The notes under the pieces: model-generated | The model's database searches: none | Told to the model about the DNA's origin: nothing | The model's input: the letters and a program-made list of their open reading frames with translations, nothing else | Program-made: the position numbers and the translations under genes | Part shown: positions 29,960 to 39,873 of the stretch, piece after piece | Layout: each line of letters opens with the position of its first letter | Position numbering within the stretch: position 1 is the stretch's first letter | Origin: SAR202 cluster bacterium AC-647-P02_OGT_505m | GTDB taxonomy: Bacteria > Chloroflexota > Dehalococcoidia > Lucifugimonadales > UBA826 | Length of the DNA: 64,000 nt | Assembly (NCBI GenBank): GCA_009391195.1 | Contig: VEXB01000005.1 | Location: 1-64,000 of the forward strand | Reading direction: 5' to 3'

Positions 29960-30610
29960 ATGACCGAATTACTGACAAAATATCACGGGTTAGTTAGTTA
30001 CCAAGAAGGATTGCAACTTCAGCGTGAGGCTCACAAATCCGTATCAGAAAAGGGCATTGACCAGCTTATATTGCTACAGCACCCTCACGTCTATACGCTA
30101 GGGCGACGTGGAAAAAATGAGGATATACTCACTGACAGCACCAAGCTTGCCGAAATTGGTGCCGAAGTTCACCACACGGATAGGGGCGGTGAGGTCACCT
30201 ATCATGGTCCAGGTCAACTTGTGGGATACCCAATAATAAATCTAAGAAGAGCCAATAACCTGGGTCCTCTAGCCTATGTAAATAACTTAGAAAAATCTAT
30301 ATCTAATCTACTTGTTGAATTCGGGATCTCGACGGATATTGCAAATCATCCAACCGGCGTATGGGTAAATGGAGCAAAAATAGCCTCTATAGGAATACGG
30401 ATAAGTACAGGTACCTCTACCCATGGGTTCGCTCTAAACTCCAACATAAATCTTTCATATTTTGAACATATCGTAGCTTGTGGAATGCCCGACGTTAAAG
30501 CAACTTCAATCACTCACGAGACAGGACAAGCTACTGAAGTGATAGATATATTTGAACCAATGGCTGAATCACTCGCTTCTTTTTTAGAGATGAAAGTGAT
30601 TTGGCAATAA
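29960..30610 (+). CDS. lipB: Octanoyltransferase LipB
   Basis: HPHVYTLGRRGKNEDIL, DRGGEVTYHGPGQLVGYPI, GAKIASIGIRIS..THGFALN motifs. Confidence 0.95.
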   Translation: MTELLTKYHGLVSYQEGLQLQREAHKSVSEKGIDQLILLQHPHVYTLGRRGKNEDILTDSTKLAEIGAEVHHTDRGGEVTYHGPGQLVGYPIINLRRANNLGPLAYVNNLEKSISNLLVEFGISTDIANHPTGVWVNGAKIASIGIRISTGTSTHGFALNSNINLSYFEHIVACGMPDVKATSITHETGQATEVIDIFEPMAESLASFLEMKVIWQ

Positions 30611-30633
30611 CACTTCCGAAGATACCCCAATAA

Positions 30634-31293
30634 TTACCTAGGATACTCTATTTTCGTCTCACCAGTGACAAGATATATGACTCTTTCAGCGATGTTGGTC
30701 GTTCTGTCAGCGACTCTTTCCAAATCATGTGCAACCCATAAAAGGTAGGTCGCCCTTTGAATCGTGGAGGGATCAGCCATCATGTAGGTCAAAAGTTCTC
30801 TATAGACCTGCTCATAAATATCATCCACTTCGTCATCAGCTAGAAGCACCGCCGTCGCAGATTCAACATCCCGATTTACAAATGCCTGTGTACTGCGACG
30901 TAGCATATCAACAGACTTGTCAGCCATTCTGGGAATATCAATCAAAGGCTTCAAAGGAGGAAGATTACCCATAGAAACACTGATCTTTGCTATGCCCTCT
31001 GCATAATCGCCCATACGCTCCAGTTCATTGGCTACCATCATAGCCGCAATTAATACCCTGAGGTCTCCTGCCATGGGCGCCTCTAGGGCTATCAAATCTA
31101 TACAGCGATCTTCAATCGCTTGCTGTTTTTCATCTATAACGTCATCGTCGTCAACTACCTTCTGTGAAGCATTTATATCGCGTTCCTTTAATGCTTTTAT
31201 AGACTTGAAGATAGCCTTTTCTACCATGCTAGAGAGCTGAACGACATCATCTTCTACATCTTTAAGGTTTCTTTCAAAATCTTCTCTCGGCAT
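30634..31293 (-). CDS. phoU: Phosphate-specific transport system accessory protein PhoU
   Basis: Two PhoU repeats (ERMGDYAEGIAKI; DLERVADRTTNIAERVIYLVTGE); last gene of the pst operon. Confidence 0.94.
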   Translation of the reverse strand: MPREDFERNLKDVEDDVVQLSSMVEKAIFKSIKALKERDINASQKVVDDDDVIDEKQQAIEDRCIDLIALEAPMAGDLRVLIAAMMVANELERMGDYAEGIAKISVSMGNLPPLKPLIDIPRMADKSVDMLRRSTQAFVNRDVESATAVLLADDEVDDIYEQVYRELLTYMMADPSTIQRATYLLWVAHDLERVADRTTNIAERVIYLVTGETKIEYPR

Positions 31294-31307
31294 TATGCAC
31301 CTCCCCT

Positions 31308-32120
31308 TTAGCTAAACCGACCTGTTATGTATTCCTCCGTCCGCGGGTTTGTAGGATTGGTAAAAATCTTCTGAGTATCATCATGCTCTACTAAATATCC
31401 GGATCGATTTTCTCCCACCATAAAGAATGCGGTCTCGTCAGATACCCTCGCAGCCTGCTGCATATTGTGAGTAACAATCACAATCGTATATCTCGTTTTT
31501 AAATCTCTAACCAAGTCCTCAATTGCTAAAGTAGCGATTGGATCCAAAGCAGATGCAGGTTCATCCATAAGTAAAATCTCAGGCTCAACTGCAAGAGCTC
31601 TGGCTATACATAATCTTTGTTGCTGCCCGCCGGAAAGAGCAAAAGCACTATCACCTAGTCTATCCTTCACCTCTTCCCATAAAGCCGACTGACGCAACGA
31701 GCGTTCCACTGCCTCATCCATATCCCCATCAAATCCATTTACTTTCAACCCAAATGCGATGTTTTGGTATATAGATTTCGGAAAGGGATTAGGTTTTTGG
31801 AAAACCATCCCAATACGGGATCGAATTTCAGTGGCATCCACGTCATCATCGTAAAGATTACGATTCTCAAATATCACTTCGCCTTTAACTGAGGCTCCCA
31901 CGATAAGATCATTCATTCGATTTAAGCACCTCAGAAAAGTGCTTTTACCACATCCAGAAGGCCCTATAAGAGCTGTAACTGAATTCCTTCTAACATCCAT
32001 AGATACATTTTTTACTGCTAGAAATTCCCCATAATACACATTGAGATCCCTGACTTCTAACACAAGGTCTTTGAATCCTGTGGATCTATCCTCTGAAAGG
32101 TGTTCATTTGGTATCGTCAT
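31308..32120 (-). CDS. pstB: Phosphate ABC transporter ATP-binding protein PstB
   Basis: Walker [43 protein letters not shown]. Confidence 0.97.
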   Translation of the reverse strand: MTIPNEHLSEDRSTGFKDLVLEVRDLNVYYGEFLAVKNVSMDVRRNSVTALIGPSGCGKSTFLRCLNRMNDLIVGASVKGEVIFENRNLYDDDVDATEIRSRIGMVFQKPNPFPKSIYQNIAFGLKVNGFDGDMDEAVERSLRQSALWEEVKDRLGDSAFALSGGQQQRLCIARALAVEPEILLMDEPASALDPIATLAIEDLVRDLKTRYTIVIVTHNMQQAARVSDETAFFMVGENRSGYLVEHDDTQKIFTNPTNPRTEEYITGRFS

Positions 32121-32125
32121 ACAAA

Positions 32126-33016
32126 TTATTCCTCGGAACGTATCTGGTATTTGTTACGCAAAAATACAGCTATTGCATTCATTGATAAGAGAATGACCAA
32201 AAGAACTATTATTCCAGCCGCAGCCAAACCTCTAAATTCATCTTGAGGTCGGGCAACCCAGTTATAAATCTGGATGGGTAGTACGGTAAACCTTTCCATT
32301 GGATGGGATGGAATAAAGGTAAGATACACAAGTGCACTAATCGCTATAACCGGTGCTGCTTCACCGATTGCCCGAGACATCGCAAGAATAGTTCCTGTCA
32401 ATATTCCTGGAAGAGCCGACGGTAGCACAACGCCTTTAATAACTTGCCATTGATCCGCACCCATGGCGTAAGCGGCCTGTCTATATGAATCTGGTACCGC
32501 CCTTATAGCTTCTCTGGAGGCAAGAATAACAATTGGCAACACTAGTAATGACAACGTCATTGATCCAGCAAGAATACTCCTTCCTAGTTCAAACCATGTT
32601 ACAAATAGAGCGAGACCAAGTAATCCATACACTATCGATGGAACTCCTGCTAAGTTGGCGACATTTATCTCGATAATCCTGGTAAATAGATTACGAGGAG
32701 CATATTCTTCCAGATATATCGCCGCTCCTACGCCGACAGGTACCGTAAAAATAGCAGTCATAGCCATTAGCCATACTGTCCCCATTAAAGCCGAAAAAAG
32801 ACCAGCTTCCTCGGGGTGACGAGATGGATAATCAGTTATGAATTGCCAGTTCAGCCAAGGTAATCCCGTTGTAAGAACCTCATACAATAATGCCAGCAGC
32901 CCAACGATCCCCACACATACCGATAAAAGAAACAAACCATAAACAAATCCACCAATCGTGCGTCTTAAAACACGCCTTGGTTTCAACTGACCAGAGGTAA
33001 TGTTATTACTCTCCAC
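32126..33016 (-). CDS. pstA: Phosphate ABC transporter permease PstA
   Basis: PstA-type permease with [40 protein letters not shown]. Confidence 0.95.
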   Translation of the reverse strand: MESNNITSGQLKPRRVLRRTIGGFVYGLFLLSVCVGIVGLLALLYEVLTTGLPWLNWQFITDYPSRHPEEAGLFSALMGTVWLMAMTAIFTVPVGVGAAIYLEEYAPRNLFTRIIEINVANLAGVPSIVYGLLGLALFVTWFELGRSILAGSMTLSLLVLPIVILASREAIRAVPDSYRQAAYAMGADQWQVIKGVVLPSALPGILTGTILAMSRAIGEAAPVIAISALVYLTFIPSHPMERFTVLPIQIYNWVARPQDEFRGLAAAGIIVLLVILLSMNAIAVFLRNKYQIRSEE

Positions 33017-33017
33017 T

Positions 33018-33950
33018 TCAGTACACCTCCCTAAAGCGACGTACCACCCAAAAACCCAGCAAATTCATTACGAATGTCATAAAGAAGAGTAGCAACCCAA
33101 CAGCGAATATGGTGTTGTATTCCAAAGAGCCTACTGGTGCTTCTCCCAAGGAAAGCTGCACTATGTAAGCTGTCATTGTCTGTATGCTTTCCATAGGGTC
33201 AAAGCTCATTCTCGGAGTTGCTCCGGCAGCTATAGTGACAAGCATCGTCTCCCCAATAGCCCGTGACAATGCCAAAATGAAAGCTGCGATTATGCCCGAC
33301 AGTGCGGCTGGAACAATTACACGTAAACTGACCTCATATCGAGTGGCTCCAAGAGCATAAGCGGCTTCGCGCAAACTACGAGGCACAGACATCATAGCGT
33401 CCTCACTAAGAGAAGAAACCATGGGGATGATCATCACACCCATTACCAACCCCGCACTGAGAGCATTGAAAATTATGAGGTTGTCAAAAATACCTTGTAG
33501 AAGTGGGGTGACAAAAGTGAGAGCAAAATAGCCGTATACAACAGTAGGAATCCCCGCAAGAATTTCAAGAATAGGTTTTATGATCCTTCTAATCTTATCT
33601 GGAGCATATTCAGACAGGAATATAGCTGTCATTAATCCTATCGGTAAGGCTACCGCGGCTGCTATGAGTGTGACCAGTAATGTCCCTGATACAAGAGGCA
33701 GAACTCCATAGGCACGGGGTTTCAAAATAGGCGTCCAGCGAGTACCTGTCAAGAATTCCCACAAACTTACTTCAAAAAAGAAACTGGAGGCCTGGTATAT
33801 CAAGGTAACCAGGATCGCCACAGTCGTTAAAATAGATAAGGTTGCACAGCCAAAAAATATCCATTTAACTATGGCTCCTTCGAAGTGAGCAGACTTCCTG
33901 CGCCTTGGACTAGTTCTTCCTGTCATGACGTTGTTAGAATTCACTCCCAA
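33018..33950 (-). CDS. pstC: Phosphate ABC transporter permease PstC
   Basis: PstC-type permease with [38 protein letters not shown]. Confidence 0.95.
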   Translation of the reverse strand: MGVNSNNVMTGRTSPRRRKSAHFEGAIVKWIFFGCATLSILTTVAILVTLIYQASSFFFEVSLWEFLTGTRWTPILKPRAYGVLPLVSGTLLVTLIAAAVALPIGLMTAIFLSEYAPDKIRRIIKPILEILAGIPTVVYGYFALTFVTPLLQGIFDNLIIFNALSAGLVMGVMIIPMVSSLSEDAMMSVPRSLREAAYALGATRYEVSLRVIVPAALSGIIAAFILALSRAIGETMLVTIAAGATPRMSFDPMESIQTMTAYIVQLSLGEAPVGSLEYNTIFAVGLLLFFMTFVMNLLGFWVVRRFREVY

Positions 33951-34207
33951 TTTAGCAGGGCTAAACGCATTTCAAATAACTTAGTCCATTATTCACCCTC
34001 TAAAGAGAAGGATCAATACGCTGATTCAAGCATCACAGACAGGTTCAAGAAAAATGACGTTCCAAAAATGCCACATTAGTTAAACTAATCACAACGCCCC
34101 AAACAGTTATATAAGTGAAATACTATTCGCTCAAACTGGGTAAAAGACCATGTCCATTTAGAAAACAACCTAGTTTAAGCACTACCCTCTAAAACCATAA
34201 AATAAGC

Positions 34208-35215
34208 CTATTTAAGCAGATCTTTATTGGCGCTATATACAGTTTCATCCGAAGAAATATAGCCAACCTCTTCAGTCAAAGCGGGTCCATGTTCCATATA
34301 AAAGTCTACAAATGCCTTAACTTCAGTCCTTGCCATACTTCCAAGATTCACATAAATAAAAAGTGGCCTAGATAGAGGGCTATATTCTCCCGAAGGTATG
34401 GTAGTCTCGCTTGGAGCAACGCACCCCGCACCGCTATCAACTGCTACCAAATTTAGCTTATCTTTGCTCTCCCTGTAGTAGGCGTACCCAAAATACCCAA
34501 GCGAGCCTTTGTCCCCTGATACGCCCTGAATGAGTACGTTATCGTCCGCAGAGGCAGTATAGTCAGGACGCGACAGCTGCGCCTCCCCCATTACCTCCTC
34601 AGTGAAGTAGTCAAATGTGCCTGAGTCAGTATCAGGACCATATAACCTCATCTTCTGATCTGGAAATCCAACGCGAACCTGGCTCCAATTATTGATAGAA
34701 GATCCTGGTTCCCATATTTTCTTCAACTCATCTATGGTCAAACACTCTACAAAATCATTATCCGGGCTGACCACCACAGATAATCCGTCCGTGCCGATCC
34801 TAAGTTCAACATACTCGATACCGTTCGCTTCTGCTGCACTTGTCTCCTTAGGATTTTTAATGTGTCGAGACGCATCTGATATATCAGTCTCTCCGGCAGT
34901 AAATCTCTTGAATCCTCCACCAGTCCCGGAAACACCTACATTTACTCGAACCTTTGGGTATAACTCGTTGAATTCTTCTGCTACTGCCTCAGAGACCGGA
35001 TATACAGTACTAGAGCCATCGATCTCAACAGATCCGGACATGTTAATGTCCCCAAAGGACGGGTCGACAAGGGATAAATTAGAAGAAGAACTAGAATCAT
35101 CATTTGCACAACCAACAAGAAATATTACCAATAACAGTATTGAACCCATCAAGAAAGGTAGGGGGTTTTTATTACGAATTAGCCAAATCATTATTTTTTC
35201 TACCTTATTGGCCAC
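34208..35215 (-). CDS. pstS: Phosphate-binding lipoprotein PstS
   Basis: Lipobox-like LVGC, GSVEIDGSSTVYPVSEAVAEEFNELYPKVRVNVGVSGTGGGFKRFTAGETDISDASR. Confidence 0.95.
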   Translation of the reverse strand: MANKVEKIMIWLIRNKNPLPFLMGSILLLVIFLVGCANDDSSSSSNLSLVDPSFGDINMSGSVEIDGSSTVYPVSEAVAEEFNELYPKVRVNVGVSGTGGGFKRFTAGETDISDASRHIKNPKETSAAEANGIEYVELRIGTDGLSVVVSPDNDFVECLTIDELKKIWEPGSSINNWSQVRVGFPDQKMRLYGPDTDSGTFDYFTEEVMGEAQLSRPDYTASADDNVLIQGVSGDKGSLGYFGYAYYRESKDKLNLVAVDSGAGCVAPSETTIPSGEYSPLSRPLFIYVNLGSMARTEVKAFVDFYMEHGPALTEEVGYISSDETVYSANKDLLK

Positions 35216-35386
35216 TACTTGATCTATTTAGAAAAAATTCTTCTTGTTAAATATGAAAGAATCCTTAAACGTCTATTAAATTAGATCATTTACCCGTGAA
35301 ATCAAAAAGCATCTCCTTGGAATACTTAATATCATATCCGTTAATAATCACAAGGAATCAACGACGGTAACTGTTGAATGAAGATA

Positions 35387-35419
35387 TGAATGCCTATACC
35401 AATCAAGCACAGGCATTCA
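35387..35419. repeat. Perfect 9-bp inverted repeat (hairpin) between pstS and the Ldh_2-family gene
   Basis: TGAATGCCT-N15-AGGCATTCA. Confidence 0.6.
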
Positions 35420-35442
35420 GAAAAAGACTTTAAATCTATCAG

Positions 35443-36534
35443 TTAAATGATCTTCACCATTGGAATAGACAATTCACTCGTTATATCGGTGAACCATTCC
35501 ACAACTTCAGTGTGAAGGGGAATACCATTGCTTCTTCTTTCCTGTTCCTCCTCGTACTCGGAGAGTCCTGGATACATAACTCTTTCATGACCTGGAGCAG
35601 GAGGAGTGTCTTTCAAGGTCTGCAACATGTTATCCATATTGTCTTTAAACTCGTCCACATCTGTGAATGAAGCAACATCGTAAGCACAGAAATAGTGGTG
35701 CCCAGAGCCTCCGCTTCCAAGTACCATTGGGGAAATCGCCCCGCTAAGTAACGTGGCTAACACCTCAGCCATCATGGAAAACCCATAACCTTTATGAGAA
35801 CCCTGCTCTCTCGTACCTCCAAGGGGCAGTTGATAGAACTCCCCCCTTTCCCTCATAGGAATTTCATCTGAGATGGGGCTTCCATCCAACTCTGATATCC
35901 AATTTGGCAGAAGATCGGCATTAACTCTGGTGGCCAGTGACAATTTATTACCAGCTATTGCGGAAGTGGCCGCATCAAATAAAAAGGGTGGGTTATTCCT
36001 AGCCGGTGCTGCTATAGCAATAGGATTTGTTCCCAACCTTGGCTCTGCACCGAAAGTAGGAAGTACCGACATACCCCCGGCCGTTGCGGTCATTCCGACC
36101 ATATCCTGTTTTGCGGCCATCATCGCATGATGCCCAATAGCTCCCGAATGACCAGCATTTTTCATAGTAACAACCCCAACACCCACCTTGGATGCCTTGT
36201 CGATGGCTATCCTCATTGCCTTCGGGCCTAAGATAACCGCCAGACCCTTATCTGCATCTATAGTTGCCGTGCCAGGAGATTCTCGTTCTATTGTCCAGTT
36301 GGGTCTTGGATTAAGACTTCCCTCGTTATAGCTCGAAACATAACTTCTCAACATATTAGATACACCATGAGTTTCAACGCCTCTCAGGTCTGTTGACACC
36401 AGAACGTGAGCTCCTTCCTCAGCATCACCTTCGACAACACCCATTTTCATGAAAACGTTTTTCACCGTTTCCTCTAGAGACTCATGATCAACTCTCACGA
36501 TTTCTTCTTTTGGAACTTTAAACCTATCTAACAT
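35443..36534 (-). CDS. Malate/L-lactate dehydrogenase family (Ldh_2) oxidoreductase
   Basis: DLRGVETHGVSNMLRSYV, NAGHSGAIGHHAMMAAK, GTNPIAIAAPA, GSHKGYGFSMMAEVLATLLSGA motifs. Confidence 0.93.
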   Translation of the reverse strand: MLDRFKVPKEEIVRVDHESLEETVKNVFMKMGVVEGDAEEGAHVLVSTDLRGVETHGVSNMLRSYVSSYNEGSLNPRPNWTIERESPGTATIDADKGLAVILGPKAMRIAIDKASKVGVGVVTMKNAGHSGAIGHHAMMAAKQDMVGMTATAGGMSVLPTFGAEPRLGTNPIAIAAPARNNPPFLFDAATSAIAGNKLSLATRVNADLLPNWISELDGSPISDEIPMRERGEFYQLPLGGTREQGSHKGYGFSMMAEVLATLLSGAISPMVLGSGGSGHHYFCAYDVASFTDVDEFKDNMDNMLQTLKDTPPAPGHERVMYPGLSEYEEEQERRSNGIPLHTEVVEWFTDITSELSIPMVKII

Positions 36535-36568
36535 ATCTAAAATACCTACCCTTTTAATTCTCTTTAAA

Positions 36569-37714
36569 CTAACCGACTAATTTATTATGCAAACGTTCAA
36601 TTACCACCTCTAACTCGGAGTCTGTCAGGTTAAAAGGGTCCACCAAGAGTTCATCAGGACCCCCGATATTACCCAAGTAAATAACTGGGTCACTATTAGC
36701 AAGTTCTTCCCAAATAGTATCTCTTGATACTCCATTCCATTCATCTGTGAAACCAATCTGAGCCATAGGTATAAGGTAATCATATCTGTCATGAACAACT
36801 TTTACCGACAGTCCGGGAATTTCAACCAATGCATCCACCACTTTAGAGCACATACGTTTGTATCTCTCGTTTTCGGCATCTTCATCTTCGTTAACAAATA
36901 TCTCCAGCGCCTTTACAAGCCCTATGATTTCTTCCTTAGAAACTTTTAATCCCCGACCTATAAATTGATGTGGGCTCGCGTTAGCGTAAGCAGCTTCAAT
37001 TAAATCTGCCTTGCCACAAAGTATTCCCGTACCTTGGGGCCCTCTCACACCTTTGCCTCCGCTATAAATAACTAGATCTGCTCCTTGAGCAATATATTGT
37101 TTAAGATTTGACCTAGGTGGAATGTATGAAGCAGCATCAACTATCACAGGAATTCCATTAGCATGGGATATCTCACAAAAACGGGGGAATGGGATAGATC
37201 TCCTAGTTATAAATGGTGAAAAAAGATATGCTGCTGCTGCAGTATTTTCAGTGAACGCTCCCTCAAGTTCCCATTCATTACATCGCCTACCGTCTCCAAT
37301 CTCAACAAACTTTGCTCCCACTGAAAGATAACACTGATCATAAGGAAACCTGTGACTGCGATGAATGATAATTTCATTCTTCATCCCATCGGTGTCGGGA
37401 AGTTTATTCATCTTGATTGGATCTGTACCAGCAATAACCGCCGCGGCCTGTAAAACAAGTCCTCCAGCAGCACCACTGGTCACAAGACCAGCTTCAGCGC
37501 CACTGTATTGTGCCAAAACTTTTCCTGCCGCTGCATTTAGTGCATCGATATTAACCATGGTATTGGATGCCCGGTTCATCGCATCCATAACCTCTGGACG
37601 CAGCCTACTGCCCCCATAGGCAGTTGTTGTCCCGGCCGCAGAAATTACCGGATTTAAACCTAGCTCATTAAGAATATCCTCTGCAGGCGCTGGTAGTTCC
37701 ATATCAAACTCCAT
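36569..37714 (-). CDS. SelA/DgaE-like PLP-dependent enzyme
   Basis: LNPVISAAGTTTAYGGSRL, VTSGAAGGLVLQAAAVI, DLVIYSGGKGVRGPQGTGILCG (PLP lysine). Confidence 0.88.
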   Translation of the reverse strand: MEFDMELPAPAEDILNELGLNPVISAAGTTTAYGGSRLRPEVMDAMNRASNTMVNIDALNAAAGKVLAQYSGAEAGLVTSGAAGGLVLQAAAVIAGTDPIKMNKLPDTDGMKNEIIIHRSHRFPYDQCYLSVGAKFVEIGDGRRCNEWELEGAFTENTAAAAYLFSPFITRRSIPFPRFCEISHANGIPVIVDAASYIPPRSNLKQYIAQGADLVIYSGGKGVRGPQGTGILCGKADLIEAAYANASPHQFIGRGLKVSKEEIIGLVKALEIFVNEDEDAENERYKRMCSKVVDALVEIPGLSVKVVHDRYDYLIPMAQIGFTDEWNGVSRDTIWEELANSDPVIYLGNIGGPDELLVDPFNLTDSELEVVIERLHNKLVG

Positions 37715-37782
37715 TTTAAAAATCAGGCAACCCTAAAAAAACAAGATTGGGCGGATTATACATGTGAGCAATGTCCTGATAT

Positions 37783-38817
37783 TCAGGATATCAACATTGC
37801 ATCACCAAAACTATAAAATCTATATTCACAATCCACAGCCTCCCTATATGCCTTTAGCATAAGATCTCTTCCTGCAAGAGCACTTGTTAACATGAGCAGC
37901 GTAGACTTAGGCAGGTGGAAATTAGTTATTAATCCATCTATAACTTTAAACTCATACCCAGGAGTTATAAAGATGTCTGCCCAGCCGGACCCTTCCCTTA
38001 TTGGATAGCCATTCTGTTTTTCAAAAACATTTTCCAATAGCCGAGCAGCGGTAGTACCAACAGAAATGATTCTTCTTCCTTCCTGTTTCGCCTCATTGAT
38101 GTTAATGGCGGTCTCATTAGACAAGTGCCAATATTCTGAATGCATTTTATGATCAAAGATATTTTCACTTTTCAAAGGACGAAATGAATCCCAACCGACA
38201 TGAAGGGTTACAAACTCTGTCAAAAGACCTTTATCCCGAATATTAGACATCAGCTCTTCTGTGAAATGCAGTCCCGCGGTTGGAGCTGCTACGCTACCTT
38301 CAGATTTTGCATAAATGGTCTGATATCGCTCAGGATCTGACACTTTTTCATGTATGTAAGGTGGCAGGGGTACGTTACCAATATCTTCAATAAGAAATTC
38401 ATTAGTTATTTCTACAATCCTACTTCCTGATTCTTCTACTTCTAATACTTGGCCCATCATTTCACTCTTATTACCATCCCCGTCGTGGATAATGAAGGAA
38501 TCATTTTCTCGCATTCTCCTTCCCGGCCTGACAAGAGCCCTCCAAAAACCTTCTCTTAACCTAGACAAAAGTAACAACTCAATTTTATTTCCAGTATCGT
38601 CCCGAGATCCATAAAGGCGTGCGGGAATAACTCTGCTATCGTTAAAAACTAATAGGTCGCCTTCTCGTAAATAATTGGGAAGATTAAAAAATTGGTCATG
38701 CGATATCGCACCCTGATCCCGTTCAACCAGCATAAGTTTTGAATGATCCCTCGGCTCTATAGGTATCTGAGCGATTAGTTCCTCAGGAAGATAGTAATCA
38801 AAGTCGCTAGTCCTCAA
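37783..38817 (-). CDS. queA: S-adenosylmethionine:tRNA ribosyltransferase-isomerase
   Basis: FDYYLPEELIAQIPIEPRDHSKLMLV, FNDSRVIPARLYG, PTAGLHFTEELM, ITNFHLPKSTLLMLTSALAG. Confidence 0.97.
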   Translation of the reverse strand: MRTSDFDYYLPEELIAQIPIEPRDHSKLMLVERDQGAISHDQFFNLPNYLREGDLLVFNDSRVIPARLYGSRDDTGNKIELLLLSRLREGFWRALVRPGRRMRENDSFIIHDGDGNKSEMMGQVLEVEESGSRIVEITNEFLIEDIGNVPLPPYIHEKVSDPERYQTIYAKSEGSVAAPTAGLHFTEELMSNIRDKGLLTEFVTLHVGWDSFRPLKSENIFDHKMHSEYWHLSNETAININEAKQEGRRIISVGTTAARLLENVFEKQNGYPIREGSGWADIFITPGYEFKVIDGLITNFHLPKSTLLMLTSALAGRDLMLKAYREAVDCEYRFYSFGDAMLIS

Positions 38818-38952
38818 AATTTAAATCCTCCAATACCCTAATCATCAAATTTTATATGTTCTCATTTTTGCGCGGCACTTTTCGTATAAGAGGCTTGGTA
38901 AACTATAAATAGCTCAAATCTTATTAACAAACAAATGAACAAGGAATAATTT

Positions 38953-39873
38953 TTGGTTCCAATTAGACTAGTCCTTTTTATGAATGAAGCCATTAGGGAG
39001 TTCTTGCACAAGAACTGTCAATACCTAGCTGCCGCCATATCATTCTATGCACTTTTTTCCATGTTCCCGCTTGGTTTAGCAGTTATAACGGCTTTGGGTT
39101 TCCTAATTGGACCTGAATCAAAAGAGTCAGACATATCCCAGCAAATAGCAGGGGTACTACCCATATCAAGTGAATTAATTGGTTCCACTATGGAAGGTAT
39201 AGTGAGTGCACGGACTATCACGGGAATCGCGAGTTTTTTGGGATTAGTTTGGGCGTCCTCGGCGGTGTTTGGTGCTGTTCGTAAAGGTATAAACACTGCT
39301 TGGGGGGTGACAACTCCCCGTCCGTTTTTACGAGAACGCCTAATCGATATAGCACTTGTATTAGGGGCTGGTATGTTGGTGCTGATAGTACTATTTACAG
39401 CTCCAATTATTGAAGTCATCAGAGGAATGATTGAATTCTTCGCCGCCGAAGGAAAATTGCCGGGTGACTTGGTGTGGGAAATAATAGCTCAATTAGTTTC
39501 CCCTGTGCTTATATTCTTGTCCTTTATGACTTTATATAGATGGATACCAAATACGAACATACGCATAATCTATATACTCCCCGGAGCACTTCTCGCCTCC
39601 TTAATATTCATAGCAGCTCAGATGGGATTCATTTGGTATATCGGAAAATTTTCCATGTATAACGTAGTTTATGGTTCCATAGGAGCCTTGATGGCATTAC
39701 TGGCCTGGATTTACATATCGGCAATAATATTACTTTTCGGAGCTCAGCTAACCTCCATGTTCCATGCCTACGGTATAAGATCAGGCAGACCCCAGGGGGC
39801 ATTAGGTTTATGGTCGGGATTTAGGAGGGTTAGAGTTAGGGTAATACCTGCAACCTCTCATAATGAACCGTGA
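38953..39873 (+). CDS. YihY/virulence factor BrkB (RNase BN-like) family membrane protein
   Basis: AAAISFYALFSMFPLGLAVI, WASSAVFGAVRKGINTAWGV, YRWIPNTNIRIIYILPGALLAS; TTG start. Confidence 0.92.
   Translation: MVPIRLVLFMNEAIREFLHKNCQYLAAAISFYALFSMFPLGLAVITALGFLIGPESKESDISQQIAGVLPISSELIGSTMEGIVSARTITGIASFLGLVWASSAVFGAVRKGINTAWGVTTPRPFLRERLIDIALVLGAGMLVLIVLFTAPIIEVIRGMIEFFAAEGKLPGDLVWEIIAQLVSPVLIFLSFMTLYRWIPNTNIRIIYILPGALLASLIFIAAQMGFIWYIGKFSMYNVVYGSIGALMALLAWIYISAIILLFGAQLTSMFHAYGIRSGRPQGALGLWSGFRRVRVRVIPATSHNEP

Noticed and set aside
36569-37714. Initial reading as a genuine selenocysteine synthase (SelA)
   Set aside because: No selB, selD or tRNA-Sec nearby and the sequence fits the wider SelA-like/DgaE family; kept as SelA-like only.
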